DNA of 64,000 nt from Budorcas taxicolor (taxonomy: Eukaryota; Chordata; Mammalia; Artiodactyla; Bovidae), in contig NC_068910.1 of the NCBI RefSeq assembly GCF_023091745.1, positions 53,121,272 through 53,185,271 of the forward strand, written 5' to 3'. A model generated the notes under the pieces. That model saw only the letters and a program-made list of their open reading frames with translations, made no database searches and was not told the origin of the DNA. The position numbers and the translations under genes are program-made. How positions within the stretch are numbered: the stretch's first letter is position 1; every line of letters begins with the position of its first letter. Positions 10,188-21,670 of the stretch are shown one piece after another.

Positions 10188-12212
10188 GAAGAGGAATCCT
10201 CTCGGCTAGAAAAAACTCCCTCCTTGGGGTCTGCAGGGGCAGCAAGCTGTGGCCCCTGACCCTCAGGTTTGGTACCTGCAGGCAGAGCCCAGAAGTCTTC
10301 AGAGAAGAAGGAGGTGCCATGAGGTGAGTGAAAAGGCTCGCAGAAAGGGACAGGGACACCTCCCTGTGTGGACACGCGAGCAGCAAACAGAGGCCCCTCC
10401 CCACCATGGATGTCATGGCCCCCCCATGACCCGAAACCACAGCACAATTTGGGGGAGGGAGCGCGGCAACCCACCCATACATGTGCAGGGAGGCTCCTTC
10501 AGCCAATCCAGAGGGACCCTCGGGGGCAGGAATTAGGGAATTCTGTTTGGGGAGAGAGAATAAAGGGATATTTGGCACGGTCTGGATTTCTGAGAATCAA
10601 AGGGCAGCAAATAGCCTGGGCAGAAACTGCCCCTGAAACGGGAGCCTAGTCATTTGGCGATAGTGGCAGAGCCAGCCCTGCAGTGGCGGATGGTGATAAG
10701 GACAGACTTGCAGAAGTCCGTGCTGATGTCTGAGGAATGCCATCTAGTGGCCTGGAGTGGGACTGTCTCCCTGTACCCCCTCCGCCCCCGGGCCCCTCGC
10801 CTCCTCTTCGGCCCCTCCCTCCCCCCAACCCCCCCTAGACTCCTGTGGAAGCGCACAGCCCTAACCACCTGACCGCCGTGGAATTCCCTTTACTGACTTC
10901 AAGTAAGTGATTGTCACAAGACCTGTAAATGGTTTTGAAGAGAAGTTATGAATTTCCTAGCCTTTGCGGATGCCACGATGGACGAAACCCCTGCCTTCCG
11001 GTCACCCTGAATTAATTGTTCCTCCCCTTTTGCCTCGGTTCACATTCATCCGTGTTTTAAAGAAATCAGAGCTTCCATTATTCTCCAGGTTTAAAAATAA
11101 AACGTTTCCCCCTTGATTATGTGACTCAAATTTGGCTCATACTGTATGTGCCAAAAGCTTTACAAAAAAGAGGATTAAATGAGTCTTTTTCAGAGTAAAA
11201 ATATAGTGCTTGTATGAGTCAGCCATCATTTCTAAGTCCCGGAAATGTATTAATCTCATCCCTGGTCTATTTTAAAACTGTTTGGGGTTTTTGTTTGTTT
11301 GTTTGTTTGTTTTTGCTAAGACAAACATTCACTAATCTGATACTTTATATAAAGCTGTAGCAGCCATAGAAATAACCCAGTTTTTCCTCCTATTTAGGGT
11401 TTTGTGCTATTTTATGGCCCATACGAATGCAACATACACGTGGACCCGTTTCAGAGAAATACGAAAAGCAGATCTTGCAGCCCAAAGACACAGAGTTTAC
11501 CAAATCGTTCTCCAATAAAGTGGAAACAGCTCTGGGGGCTCTCTTGGCAAAACCCACTGAAGACCCGCCAAGCTAAAGCCTCTTTATCCAGTTAACAGGG
11601 AATTCAGCCCATTCTTGAAACTTCAGGGTCCCCCGTGTAAGGACCTAGAGGGTAGACAACTGCAATTTGTGGCTATTTTTAGCCAGCAATCACAGACCGG
11701 ATGCAGAGTCACAAAAAGGAGGAAGACAACCGCGTTACACTGTAGATGAAAGCCAGCGGAGAGCGCCAGCCCTGAGGAATCACAGCGCTCAGGTTTTCCT
11801 CCTCCAGGCAGGCAAGTGTCCTTCCAAGGAGCCCTGCCCTTTTAAGTTCCTCTTTAAAAGAGACTGACCGGCCCCGCAGGTCCTCTTCCGCCCTACTCAC
11901 TTGAGAAAAGGGATTTTGATGCTATCTACTAAAAACAGAAGTCTGTCTTCAAATAACACTGTGCTAGTCGTTAGATATACATCCTCTGCCTCAGAACCAC
12001 CCGTCAAGAAAACTACTTTTCATCTTTATCTATGAAATAGAATACGAGGAAGAGGATTTGAAGGCCTCCCTTAGCGACGCTGAGTGCGAGAGGAGTAGGT
12101 CTAGACAGGGCTGCGCGACCGGGCCCAGGACGCAGGCACCAGGCAGGGGTCTAGGGGCGGGCCTAAGCTCGGTGGGCGGGGCCTAGGCGTGGGGCGGGGC
12201 GAGCGGACTTGC

Positions 12213-12683
12213 CTTGAAGTAGGCGAACTGCAGGAACTTGTACGGCTCTCGGCGCTGGAAGTCCGCCAGTACTTCGCGGCTGGGTTGCGACTGGCGGAAG
12301 GCCGGCAGGCCCTGCTTGCAGCGTTTGAGGCAGTGCGCGCGGCGCAGCAGGCCCCCGAAGAGGCGCAACTCCGGGTAGCGCGCGAGGCCGGCGGCGGGCT
12401 CGGGCTGCGGCGCCGCGCTGCAGTTGCGGTGGCAGAAGGCCTCGCTGTCCCGTAGCAGGCGGTGCAGCCGCAGGCTGATCTCCAAGTAGCCCACGCTCTC
12501 CGTCCAGTGCTCGCTGCTGTACTGGTCCAGCGCGTGCCGGTAGGCCGACTCGAGCGGCATCAGCTCGTCGCGCGGGAAGCTGCGGAAGCTGTAGCGCTCG
12601 TACTGGGCGCGCCCCGAGTGCAGCGCGCATACCACGCATAGCAGCGCCAGCAGCGCCGCGGCCGCCCGGCGCCCCGGCTCCAT
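12213..12683 (-). CDS. CRTAP: CRTAP exon 1 (coding part), cartilage-associated protein
   Basis: CRTAP is a secretory-pathway protein of the leprecan family. With P3H1 and cyclophilin B it forms the ER complex that 3-hydroxylates a specific proline in collagen chains and acts as a collagen chaperone; it has no hydroxylase domain itself. This exon encodes residues 1-157. Residues 1-26 are a typical signal peptide (hydrophobic run LLALLCVVCAL) with likely cleavage after GRA. Two leprecan CxxxC motifs are visible, C84-C88 (CHRNC) and C118-C122 (CLKRC), and an N-glycosylation sequon sits at N87 (NCS). The ATG has a good context (G at -3 and +4). The coding part is 471 nt and ends on a codon boundary (FAYFK) at an AAG|GCAAGT site, a consensus GC-type donor. 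Reading on past the donor gives only a short unrelated tail. The next exon starts ANNLPKAI, restoring the family sequence. Identification is very secure. Confidence 0.97.
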
Positions 12684-12860
12684 CGCTCCAGGCGGAAGGA
12701 AGGAAAGAGAGGAGAAAGAAGGAAAGGAAAAGGGAGCCGAACGCTGAAGAGGCGGAGACGCCAGCCTCAGGCCCGCCCCGTCCGGCCGCCCCTCCCCACC
12801 CAGCCGGGGGGTCCGGGCGAAGCTGCCCGTACCGGGAGGGTGTCCTAGGGAGGCACGCTG
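12684..12860 (-). promoter_or_regulatory. CRTAP: CRTAP promoter and 5' UTR region
   Basis: The sequence just upstream of the CRTAP ATG is GC-rich, CpG-rich and lacks a TATA box. Read in the direction of the gene, the presumed 5' UTR includes a nearly pure pyrimidine tract at about 12694-12736. GC boxes occur around 12770-12830. The exact start site cannot be read from sequence. A TATA-less CpG-island promoter fits a widely expressed ER protein gene (inference). Confidence 0.6.
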
Positions 12861-13327
12861 CCCTCTAGTTTCTGCGAGTCTAACATTTGATCCCCCGCTC
12901 CGCTGATCGCTCCTTTAGAGAAGGCGGTCTGGAAGCCAGATGGATCAGCGCTGCTTAGACTTTAGAATCATTTAGAGGACTTTTGAAAAACGCAGATTCA
13001 CAAGTGACTCCAGAGTTTCTCTTTCACCAAATCCGGCTGAGATGGGGATCTGAGGGTTTGCAGTTCTAACCAGCATCCTAGTGAGGCTAATCCTGCGGGT
13101 CCAAGGCCTACACTTTGATAACCGCGAACGACCTTACATTTCAGTGAGAGAGAGAGGCAGTGCATATATAAAATTAATAAGGATGTCGGTGGCACTTTGT
13201 AAACTATTGATCAAGTTGAAGATGCACACACCTTATGATCGCGATTCCACGCTTCAGAATACGCTCGAGAAACTTGTATGTGTGCATCAAAAGATGTGGA
13301 TGGAATGTTAAAGGCAGTACTGTTATT

Positions 13328-13450
13328 TTTATTAAATTTTTTGGCCGCACCGCTCGACTTTCAGGGATCTTAGCTCCCCGACCACAGGGCACACCCGTCC
13401 CAGCAGTGGGAGCGCCAAGTCCTAACCAGTGGACCGCCAGTGATTAAGTC
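13328..13450 (-). mobile_element. CHR-type SINE
   Basis: TTTTTTGGCCGCACCGCTCG to AACCAGTGGACCGCCAGTGA. Confidence 0.85.
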
Positions 13451-13664
13451 CCAGCATTGTAATTTTAATTACTTAAATTTTTTATTTTTAAATAATTTAC
13501 AAAAAATTGCAAGGATAGTACATGCAACTCCTATATATCCTTTATACACATCCACAAATGAATAACTTATGCCACATTTCTTTTTCTGAATCATTTGAGA
13601 GAAGATTGCATACATCAGGCCATTTACCCTTTAATCTTTTAGTATGTATGTCCTAGGAACCAAA

Positions 13665-13868
13665 ACTCTCTGTGTGTGCTCAGTTGTGTTTGACTCTTTG
13701 CAATCCCATGGACTGTAGCTTGCCAGGCTCCTCTGTCCATAGGATTCTCCAGGCAAGAATACTGGAGTGGGTGGCCATTTCCTTCTCCAGGGGATCTTCC
13801 CGACCCAGGAATTGAACCCATGTCTCCTGCATCGGCAGGCAGATTCTTTACCACTGCCCCACCTGGGA
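13665..13868 (-). mobile_element. Bov-tA SINE
   Basis: A near-complete reverse copy ending at the head TTCTTTACCACTGCCCCACC. Confidence 0.92.
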
Positions 13869-13956
13869 ATGAAACTACAATGCTCAAATTCATTAATGAT
13901 CAAATTCACTAATCTATATCCCCTATTCCAGTTTTGTCAGCTAATAATGTCTTTTA

Positions 13957-14095
13957 TGGGCTTCCTTTGTGGCTCCACAGTAAAGACTTTGCCTGTAACG
14001 CAGGAGTTGTGGGAGATGCACTGGTGGCTCAGTGGTAAAAAAAATCTGCCTCCCAATGCAGGAGACATAAGGAAGGTGGATTCAGTCCCAACTGT
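13957..14095 (+). mobile_element. Bov-tA heads, two tandem partial copies
   Basis: Two tRNA-like heads follow one another (GGCTCCACAGTAAAGACTTT and GGTGGCTCAGTGGTAAAAAA), with no Bov-A body after them. Confidence 0.75.
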
Positions 14096-14264
14096 TGTTG
14101 TTTAATCCAAACATGTATATAGCACATGTATAAACATGTATAGCACGTTTTCCCCCTGGGCAGGAAACAGTCCAATATCGTACTGTATCTAGTTGTTTAT
14201 TCTATCTAATGTTCTAGAATCTGAACTTTCAGATTTTATTGTTATGCTATTGACACTAAGAGTA

Positions 14265-15115
14265 CAGGCCAAAACAACAGTGAGATCCACCACACGCCTA
14301 TGAGAATGGCCAAAATTCAAAATACTGACAGCGCCAAATGCTGACAAGGAGGCAGAGCAACAAGAACTCGGTTCCTCGCTGGTGGGAATGTCGAATGGTA
14401 CAGTCACTTTGGAGAGACAGTCTGGCCGTTTCTACCAAACTAAACATACCCTGCCATACCATCCAGCAAAATTACATTCACTGGTATTGACTGAAATGAG
14501 GTGAAAACGTCTATTCATACAGAAATCTACACATGAATGTTTATAGCAGCTATTTACATAATGGCTAACACTTGGAAGCAAACAAGATGTCCTTCAATGG
14601 GTGAATGAATGAACTGTGGTACATTCACATCTAGCAATGGAATATTACTCGGCACCAGAAAGAAACGAGCTATTCCACCACAAAAAGACATGGAGGAAAC
14701 TCAAATACATTTTACTACATAAAAGAAGGTTATATATGAAAAGGCTATATACTGTATGATTCCAACTATAAATGACATTATGTTTGGGGGTTTTGTTTTT
14801 TGTTTTTGTTGGCTGCACCACACTGCTTGTGAGATCTTAGCTCCCCAACCAGGGATTGAACCTGGGCCCTCAGCAGTGAGAATGTGGAGTCCCAAGCAAT
14901 GGACCATCAGGGAATTCCCCCAACTATATGACATTCTGGGAAAGGCAAAACTTTGAGACCAGTAAAAGGATCACTGATTGTCTGGTGATACGGGGAGAAA
15001 GGGATAAACAGGCACAGCACAGAGGACTTTCAGGGCAGCGGAACTATTCTGTGTGATACTATAATGGTGGATGGCTATCATTATACATTTCCCAAAACTC
15101 AAAGAATATGCAGTA
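14265..15115 (+). mobile_element. Ancient L1 3' region, interrupted by a SINE
   Basis: Diverged ORF2 end (GCTGGTGGGAATGTCGAATG, TGTTTATAGCAGCTATTTAC, GGAATATTACTCGGCACC) continues on both sides of the SINE at 14790-14922. Confidence 0.7.
14790..14922 (-). mobile_element. CHR-type SINE inside an old L1
   Basis: TTTTTGTTGGCTGCACCACAC to GCAATGGACCATCAGGGAAT. Confidence 0.85.
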
Positions 15116-15356
15116 TCAAGAGTGAACACTAATGGAAGTCATGGGCTTCGGGTGATCACATTGAATGAAAGCAGCTTCACTGGTTGTCCTAGGCGTACCC
15201 GTCTGGTGTGGGATTCTGATAGCGGGAGAGGCTGTGTGTACGTAGTGGTGGAGGGTAGATGGGAAACCTCTACCGAGTTTCACTACCCCTTATCACTTTC
15301 ATTCAGCATTGCTGCAAACCTAAAACTGCTCCAGTCTAGTTTGAAAAAAGAATACA

Positions 15357-15737
15357 GGGGCCTTCCCCTGGTGGCTCAGCGGTAAAGAATCCGCCTGCCA
15401 ATGCAGGAGACATGGGTTCGATTCCTGGTCCCAGAAGATCCCACATGCCTCAGAGCAACTAAGCCCCCGCGCCACAACTACTGAGCCTGTGCTCTAGAAT
15501 CCGGGAGCTGCAACTATTGAGCCCACGGGCCGCCTACAGCCCATGCTCTGCAACGAAAGCATGAACGCTGCGACTAGAGAGTCGCCTCTGAGACAAGAAA
15601 AGTTGCACGGCTGGAAGACCTAGCACAGCCGAAAATAAATAGAGTTATTTTCAACTACAGAGTAGCCTCTGAGACAAGAAAAGCCTGCACGGCTGGAAGA
15701 CCTAGCACAGCCGAAAATAAATAGAATTATTGTTAAG
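15357..15737 (+). mobile_element. CHR-type SINE, long form, with duplicated tail
   Basis: Head GGCTCAGCGGTAAAGAATCC, body CCACAACTACTGAGCCTGTG, tail CAGCCGAAAATAAATAG. The last 81 bp are present twice (15579-15659 and 15660-15737). Confidence 0.88.
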
Positions 15738-15830
15738 AATACAGGCCAGTTATTTTATAAAAAGTCTTCCACTGAGGTTTCTCTGCTGTTTCTTCATTAT
15801 TAGATTCAGATTAAGGTCTCTGGACTTGAA

Positions 15831-16207
15831 CAGGGGTTCCCAGAGCCCAGGCAACAGACTGACACTGGTCTGTGGTCTGTTAGGAACCGGGCCACAACAG
15901 GAGGTGAGTGAAGCTTCATTTGTATTTGCAGCCGCGCCCCATCACTCTCCCTTCACCGCTAGAAGGGACCGTCTAGCTGCAGGAAAACAAGCTCAGGGCT
16001 CCCACTGATTCTGCATTATGGTGAGTTGTAGAATTATTTCATTGTCTATCACAATGTAATAATAATAGAAATAAAGTGCACAGTAAATGTAAGGCACTTG
16101 AATCATCCCAAAACTGTTCCCCCCACATACCCTCCCACGCCCCAGTCCATGGAAAAATTGTCTTCCATGAAACTGGTCCCTGGTGCCAAAAAGATTGGGG
16201 ACTGTTG
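15831..16207 (+). mobile_element. hAT-type (MER1-like) non-autonomous DNA transposon
   Basis: Termini CAGGGGTTCCCAGAGCC and GATTGGGGACTGTTG form diverged inverted repeats. Internal motifs TTAGGAACCGGGCC and CCATGGAAAAATTGTCTTCC are typical of this old mammalian family. Flanked by an 8-bp near-duplicate, GACTTGAA/GACTAGAA. Confidence 0.75.
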
Positions 16208-16661
16208 GACTAGAATACAGTCCTTCTCAGACGTCACTGGAGGAACCCACAGTCAGCCCCTTATCACTGATGTTAATTGTGATTACCTTGTTAAGGTTGT
16301 ATCCATTTTCTCCACTTCATTTTTTTCTTTTGTATTTAATATGTGTTTTCGGTATGAAACAGCAGGACAGTTTCTGATAGCAGAAAGCAGAAATAACTGT
16401 GTAAAAACAAAAGTGGATTTTTTTGTTTTTTTAGAGAGAAGATACACATGTAGGAGAAAATTTTACAGCAGGGAATAAGAAAAGAATTACAGCTATGCAT
16501 AACAACACAGTGTCGCCTTAAAAAGAATGATTCCACTTGTTTAAAGTTTGAAAGTATGCTAAAGTACACAAAATATTATTTAGGAAAGCAAGTAATAGCA
16601 TCTTACCTCATACAAACAAATATGGTTTTTCCAGTAGTCATGTACGGACATGAGAGACCAT

Positions 16662-16980
16662 AAAGAAGGCTGAAAGTGAAAGTTGCTCAGTAGTGTCCAA
16701 CTCTGCCATCCCATGCACTATCCAGTCCATGGAATTCTCCAGGCCGGGATACTGGAGCGGGTAGCCTTTCCCTTCTTCAGGGGATCTTCCCAACCCAGGG
16801 ATCGAACCCAGGTCTCCCACATTGCAGGCGGATTCTTTACCAGCTGAGCCACAAGGGAAGCCCAAGGACACTGGACTGGGTAGCCTATCCCTTTTCCAGC
16901 AGATCTTCCTGACCTAGCATTGAACCGGGGTCTCCTGCATTGCAGGCGGATTCTTTACCAACTGAGCTATCAGGGTGCTT
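16662..16980 (-). mobile_element. Bov-tA/Bov-A2 composite SINE
   Basis: A reverse Bov-tA with head at about 16830-16860 plus a second partial unit ending ACCAACTGAGCTATCAGGG. Confidence 0.88.
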
Positions 16981-16984
16981 TTGA

Positions 16985-17335
16985 ACCGTGGTGCTAGAGA
17001 AGACTCTTGAGAGTCCCTTGGATGGCAAAGATCAAACCAGTCGATCCTAAAGGAAATCAACCCTGACTGTGCATTCGAAGGACTGATGCTGAACCTGAAG
17101 CTCCAATCCTTTGGCCACCTGATGCAAAGAGTCGACTCATTGGAAAAGACCCTAATGCTGAGAAAGATTGAGGGCAGGAGAAGAAGGGGGCAAGAGAGGA
17201 TGAGATGGTTAGATAGCGTCACCAATTCAATGGACAAGAGTTTAAGCAAACTCTGAGAGAAAGGATAAGGAGGCCTGGTGTGCTGCAGTCCACGGGGTCG
17301 CCAAGAGTCAGACGCGACGGAGAGACTGAACAACA
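16985..17335 (+). mobile_element. BovB LINE 3' fragment
   Basis: From GAGAAGACTCTTGAGAGTCC to the terminal GTCAGACGCGACGGAG-AGACTGAAC. Confidence 0.85.
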
Positions 17336-17974
17336 TACAAACATACAAGAGAAAACTGGGATAAAAAAGGAACCAAAAGGATGAAAAAGGAACAGAACTT
17401 TTGTATCATGAGTTCCTATAGGGGGGAAGGCCCCTCAGGTGACGTAAACGGCAAATTCTCTTTAGTATCATGAGTTTATTCACTCTTTCACTACACTGGT
17501 CGGCACCTACCCTAGACCAGGTCCTGCCCTTGGCACAGAAGGCAAAGAGGAATGAGACATACATCCTTGACTCCAAGGAACTTCCAGTTCAGTAGAGATA
17601 AACATCTCTATTTTTTTTGCATTTGTCCCACTGACCTATAGTAAATTGTTGTATGACAGGCACTGTATTAAAGAAATATCAACTCATTCCCTCAAAGTCT
17701 TGAGAAGACAGATAGGCAAACCCTTAATTGCCCACCATTAGAGCTGGAGACAGTGTTATGTGGACCCCAAAGAGGGCTGGGTAACTACCTTAGTGACTTC
17801 CGGCTGCTATCACAGGCGCAATGGATGGCTCATAGACTGAAATTTATTTCTCATGGTCTGGAGGCTGAGAACCCCAAGATCAAGGTGTTGGCAGGTTTGG
17901 TATCAGGTGGGAACCTGCTCTCTGATTCATGGGTGGAAGGGGCAAGGGAACTTTCTGGTGTCTCTCCCTCTTTT

Positions 17975-18115
17975 AAAAAAAATTTATCAATTTTTATTTG
18001 AAAGATAATTGCTTTACAATATTGTGTTGGTTTCTGCCATACAGCAATATGAATCAGCCATGGGTACCCATACATGCCAGGGTCCCTGAAATCCAAGCAG
18101 CTCTGCCACCTCCAC
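17975..18115 (-). mobile_element. L1 3' end
   Basis: ACAATATTGTGTTGGTTTCTG and ATACAGCAATATGAATCAGC, the reversed ruminant L1 3' UTR. Confidence 0.75.
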
Positions 18116-18149
18116 ATCTGGGGCAGACCTAAGTCCTCAAGGAGTCTCT

Positions 18150-18370
18150 CTTTTTTTTAATTTGGCTGCATTTGCTGGATCTCAGTTGCCTGACCAGGGA
18201 TTGAACCCTGGGCCACTGTAGTGAAAGCACCTGGTCCTAACCACTGGATTCTCTCTCTCTTTTAATAAATGTTTGGCCGTACCTCATGGCATGTGGGATC
18301 TTAGTTCCCCAACCTGGGACTGAACCCACGGTCTCTGGATTGAAAGGCAGCCCATCAGAGAAGTCCCTGG
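18150..18370 (-). mobile_element. Two adjacent CHR-type SINEs
   Basis: One copy spans 18150-18250 (TGGATCTCAGTTGCCTGACC) and the second 18262-18370 (GTGGGATCTTAGTTCCCC). Confidence 0.82.
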
Positions 18371-18734
18371 GGATTTCCTTTTCAAGGGCACTAATCCCAA
18401 TCCATGAAGGCCCCGTCCTTATGAGCTAATCACCCCGAAGACATCAAAGACCTCATTTCCAAATACCATCACTTTGGGGATTAGGTTTAAACATATAAAT
18501 TTGGGGAGGGGCACAAACCTTCAGTCTGTAGCACTAACCTAGTCTGAAGGTGAGTCTGGGAAAGTTTCTTGCAAGAGGTCATTCTCTAAGTCTTGAAGGA
18601 CCTGAACAAAAGGAATAGAAGACTGCTGGAGGCAAGAAGGGAAAAAGGAATAAGATTCTTGGCAAAAGAAATAAGTTACAAAGGAGAAGAGAGGTGATGG
18701 CATAAAGACCCCATATGTGATCCTATAAGATGAA

Positions 18735-18860
18735 TGCGTGGGAATTCCTTGGTGGTCCAGTGGTTAAGACTTTGCGCTTCTACGGCTGGGGACCCCAGGT
18801 TCAGTCCCTGGTCGGGGAACTAAGATCCTACAAGCCTCGCAGTGTGACCAAAAATAATTC
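18735..18860 (+). mobile_element. CHR-type SINE
   Basis: GAATTCCTTGGTGGTCCAGTG to GGGGAACTAAGATCCTACAAG. Confidence 0.88.
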
Positions 18861-19323
18861 ATTCATTCATAATTAAAAGAAGATGAGGGTCTGAGTTAAG
18901 GCACAGAACATAAAGAGCCATAACACAGAGAAAGATAAATGTCATAAATCAGATGTAGGGCGACGTGGAAAATGTTGGGAGGAAAAGAACCCTTCCAGCT
19001 AGTGCAAGCACTAAGTACTTCATTCTGAAAGAGGCATTAAATCTGGGATTTGAATTGGGAATGAATTGTGACCTGTGGTCCTAAAAGCAAAATCTAAGAG
19101 GATATGCCCAGAACCCACCGATAGAGAAAGCTTAAGAAATACACACAGGCAATAATAGGCTGCAGAGTAGTTTCCTCGTATTCAACAAATAATGGTCTCA
19201 TGCTGGGTGGGCTAGAAAACAGAGACTGAGGCAAGAATTAAGTGCTCAGACTTTATGTGGAAGGTAGAATGTATGACTGGGAGAGAGGAAAGGAAAGGAA
19301 AAGGAAAGAAAAAATGAGATGCG

Positions 19324-19325
<2 letters not shown>

Positions 19326-19368
<43 letters not shown>
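19326..19368. repeat. (GT)n microsatellite, about 21 units
   Basis: An uninterrupted GT run abutting the tail end of the reverse Bov-tA at 19369, likely grown from the SINE tail. Confidence 0.95.
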
Positions 19369-19585
19369 TGCTAAGTCACTTCAGTCATGTCCGATTCTTC
19401 ATGACCGTATAAACCATAGCCCGCCAGGCTCCTCTGTCCATGGGATCCTCCAGGCAAGAATACGGGAATGGACTGCCATGCCCTCCTCTAGGGGATCTTC
19501 CTGACCCAGGGATGGAACCTGCATTTGTTACAACTCCTGCAGTAGCAGGCCAGTTCTTTACCACTAGAGGCACCTGGGGAGCCCC
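19369..19585 (-). mobile_element. Bov-tA SINE
   Basis: A reverse copy from CTAAGTCACTTCAGTCATGT to the head near GTTCTTTACCACTAGAGGC. Confidence 0.9.
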
Positions 19586-20279
19586 TGAGACGCAACGCAA
19601 AGACGCAGAGTAATGTGTTCCCACACTGGCTACAACTTCAGAACAGCTTGAAGACGTGGGGGCCTTGGCAGGTGCGCCCACTAGACCATGTGGAATGTCT
19701 CTGGACAAGCTATACAGAGAAACCACTCCTTGAAACAGTTGATCTGAGCGAAGAAGGGCAAGGAGGACATTTATTTACTGGCTCATTCCCTGCTCTGATC
19801 CCCACTGCACTGTGGTTCTCCACGAGAGAGTGAACTTGCCTGCCCGGGTGGGTTGCATCACCCAGCCTCTGGCAGCCACAGAGGAAGTGTGGTGCTCTGT
19901 TCCAATGAGCACACAGGTATCTGGGGGAGCCAGAAACTCCAGGTGGCTGGTTTGGGGCGATAGATGTGCAGCCAGGCTAGCTGGATAGAGCAGGCAGCTG
20001 AGGGCTCTGAAGACAGGTAACTAGGGGATCTGATGGGTCACATCAATGTGTTTGATATAGCAGTCAGAGAGATGGTAATCAAATTACCATGGATACTCTT
20101 TGGCCCAGAAGTTGCAAACTTTCATGTCTGCTGGGGCCTGCAGGCCACGGAAAAGGTGCAGCAGACCAGGAGATGTTGCCAACGGAAAGAATCTACCTGC
20201 CTAAAGAATGTCCCAATGCTATATATGATCTACTGTTACCCCAAGGGACCTTGGGCCTTTTGTGGCTAGACTTTCTGAT

Positions 20280-20406
20280 CATTTTTTCTTTCTTTCTTTG
20301 GTCGAACTATGCAGCATGTGGGAGCTTAGTGTCATGACCAGGGATCAAACCCTCGCCCACCACAGTGGAAGTATGCAGTCCTAACCACTGGACCGCTGGG
20401 AAAGTC
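20280..20406 (-). mobile_element. CHR-type SINE
   Basis: GGTCGAACTATGCAGCATG to CCTAACCACTGGACCGCTGG. Confidence 0.83.
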
Positions 20407-20674
20407 TCGAAAGAGAGAGAGTGTGTGTTGAAAACAAAATCATTCCGCCTCCTATCCCCCTCCCCCATTAAGAAGGGCCTCACTTGGGGTATTTCTGCCT
20501 TTGGATCTTTTGGTTTTAGGCTCCTGAAAGGGAGTTTGAGGACATGCGGACCAAGGCATCCTAACCTCACGAGAGTCGTGAACCGTGGGCCAGTCCTGGG
20601 GTACAGCTGCCAACTTTTATTGAGATTGTGAGGAAACAGCAAGCTGATGATTTCACAATTTCATCTTTTTATTG

Positions 20675-21310
20675 CAAATAGATGGGGAAACAATGGAAAC
20701 AGTGAAAGACTTTAATTTTGGGGCTCCAAAACCACTGCAGATGGTGACTGCAGCCATGAAATTAAAAGATGCTTGCCCCTTGGAAGAAAAGCTATGACAA
20801 ACCTAGACAGCATATTCAAAAGCAGAGACATTACTTTGCCGACAAAGGTCTGTCTAGTCAAACCTATGTTTTTTCCAGTGGTCATGTATGGATGTGAGAG
20901 TTGGACCATAAAGAAAGCTGAGCACCAAAGAATTGATGCTTCTGAACTGTGGTGTTGGAGAAGACTCTTCAGAGTCCCTTGGACTGCAAGGAAATCAAAC
21001 CAGTCCATCCTAAAGGAAATCAGTCCTGAATATTCATTGGAAGGACTGATGCTGAAGCTGAAACTCCAGTACTTTGGCCACCTGATGCAAAGAACTGACT
21101 CATTGGAAAAGATCCTGATGCTGGGAAAGACTGAAGCAGGAGGAGAAGGGGACGGCAGAGGATGAGATGGCTGGATGGCATCACCAACTCAATATACATG
21201 AGTTTGAGTAACCTCCGGGAGTTGGTGATGGACAGGGAAGCCCGGTGTGCTGCAGGCCATAGGGTTGCAAAGAGTTGGACACGACTGAGACTGAACTGAA
21301 CTGAACTGAT
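20675..21310 (+). mobile_element. BovB LINE 3' fragment
   Basis: From ATAGATGGGGAAACAATGG through the 3' terminus ACTGAACTGAACTGA. Only scattered open pieces of the C-terminal ORF2 part remain. Confidence 0.92.
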
Positions 21311-21670
21311 CGTTTCACAGTCATACCCATTAGTTGGTTGCACAATGTAACCCCAGGATACAGGTCTTGTGACTTTCTTCGTCAGAAAATTTAAAGACTT
21401 GTGAGAAGCATGAGGGATTGCTACACAGCAGAACCGTCTGAATCTGCAGGCAAGAGGCTTTATTTTATAAATAACCTTTTTATTTTGATGTAAGAATTTC
21501 TATAGGCCCTTTGCCCAGCTCATCGATTGTCAACATTCTGCCTCATTTGCTCCATGGTTTGCTCTCATCCTATACATGTAATAATATGTATAGTATGTAT
21601 AATTATATGTACACATGTAAGAAACATACATTTATTTTAATGTATAATTATATATATGATACATACACAT

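Larger units (their letters stand above)
8399..12212 (-). other. CRTAP: CRTAP intron 1
   Basis: A 3.8 kb intron with a GC donor (12211-12212) and AG acceptor (8399-8400). It holds three separately listed SINE stretches and a (TA)n run near 9225-9245. The parts at 8403-9220, 9720-10045 and 10190-12060 look like single-copy sequence. A (GTTT)n run is at about 11290-11315. No coding sequence or RNA gene is recognised. Confidence 0.85.
12060..12860. other. CpG island over CRTAP exon 1
   Basis: Dense CpG and high G+C begin in proximal intron 1, cover all of exon 1 and fade just upstream of the promoter, in sharp contrast with the AT-rich flanks. This is the usual layout of a housekeeping promoter. 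Confidence 0.8.
17790..18535 (+). mobile_element. Old LTR-like (MaLR/MST-like) repeat, split by younger insertions
   Basis: AATTTATTTCTCATGGTCTGG...AGATCAAGGTG on the left and GGCACTAATCCCAATCCATG...CCTTCAGTCTGTAGCA on the right resemble one ancient repeat, interrupted by an L1 tail and two SINEs (17975-18370). The family assignment is uncertain. Confidence 0.4.

Noticed and set aside
9911..10474. A 187-codon minus-strand frame
   Set aside because: It crosses a CHR SINE and its poly(A) (the phenylalanine run); no gene features.
12163..12639. A 158-codon minus-strand frame over CRTAP exon 1
   Set aside because: It is the shifted frame of the CRTAP exon, Arg/Ala/Pro-rich, and runs into the intron.
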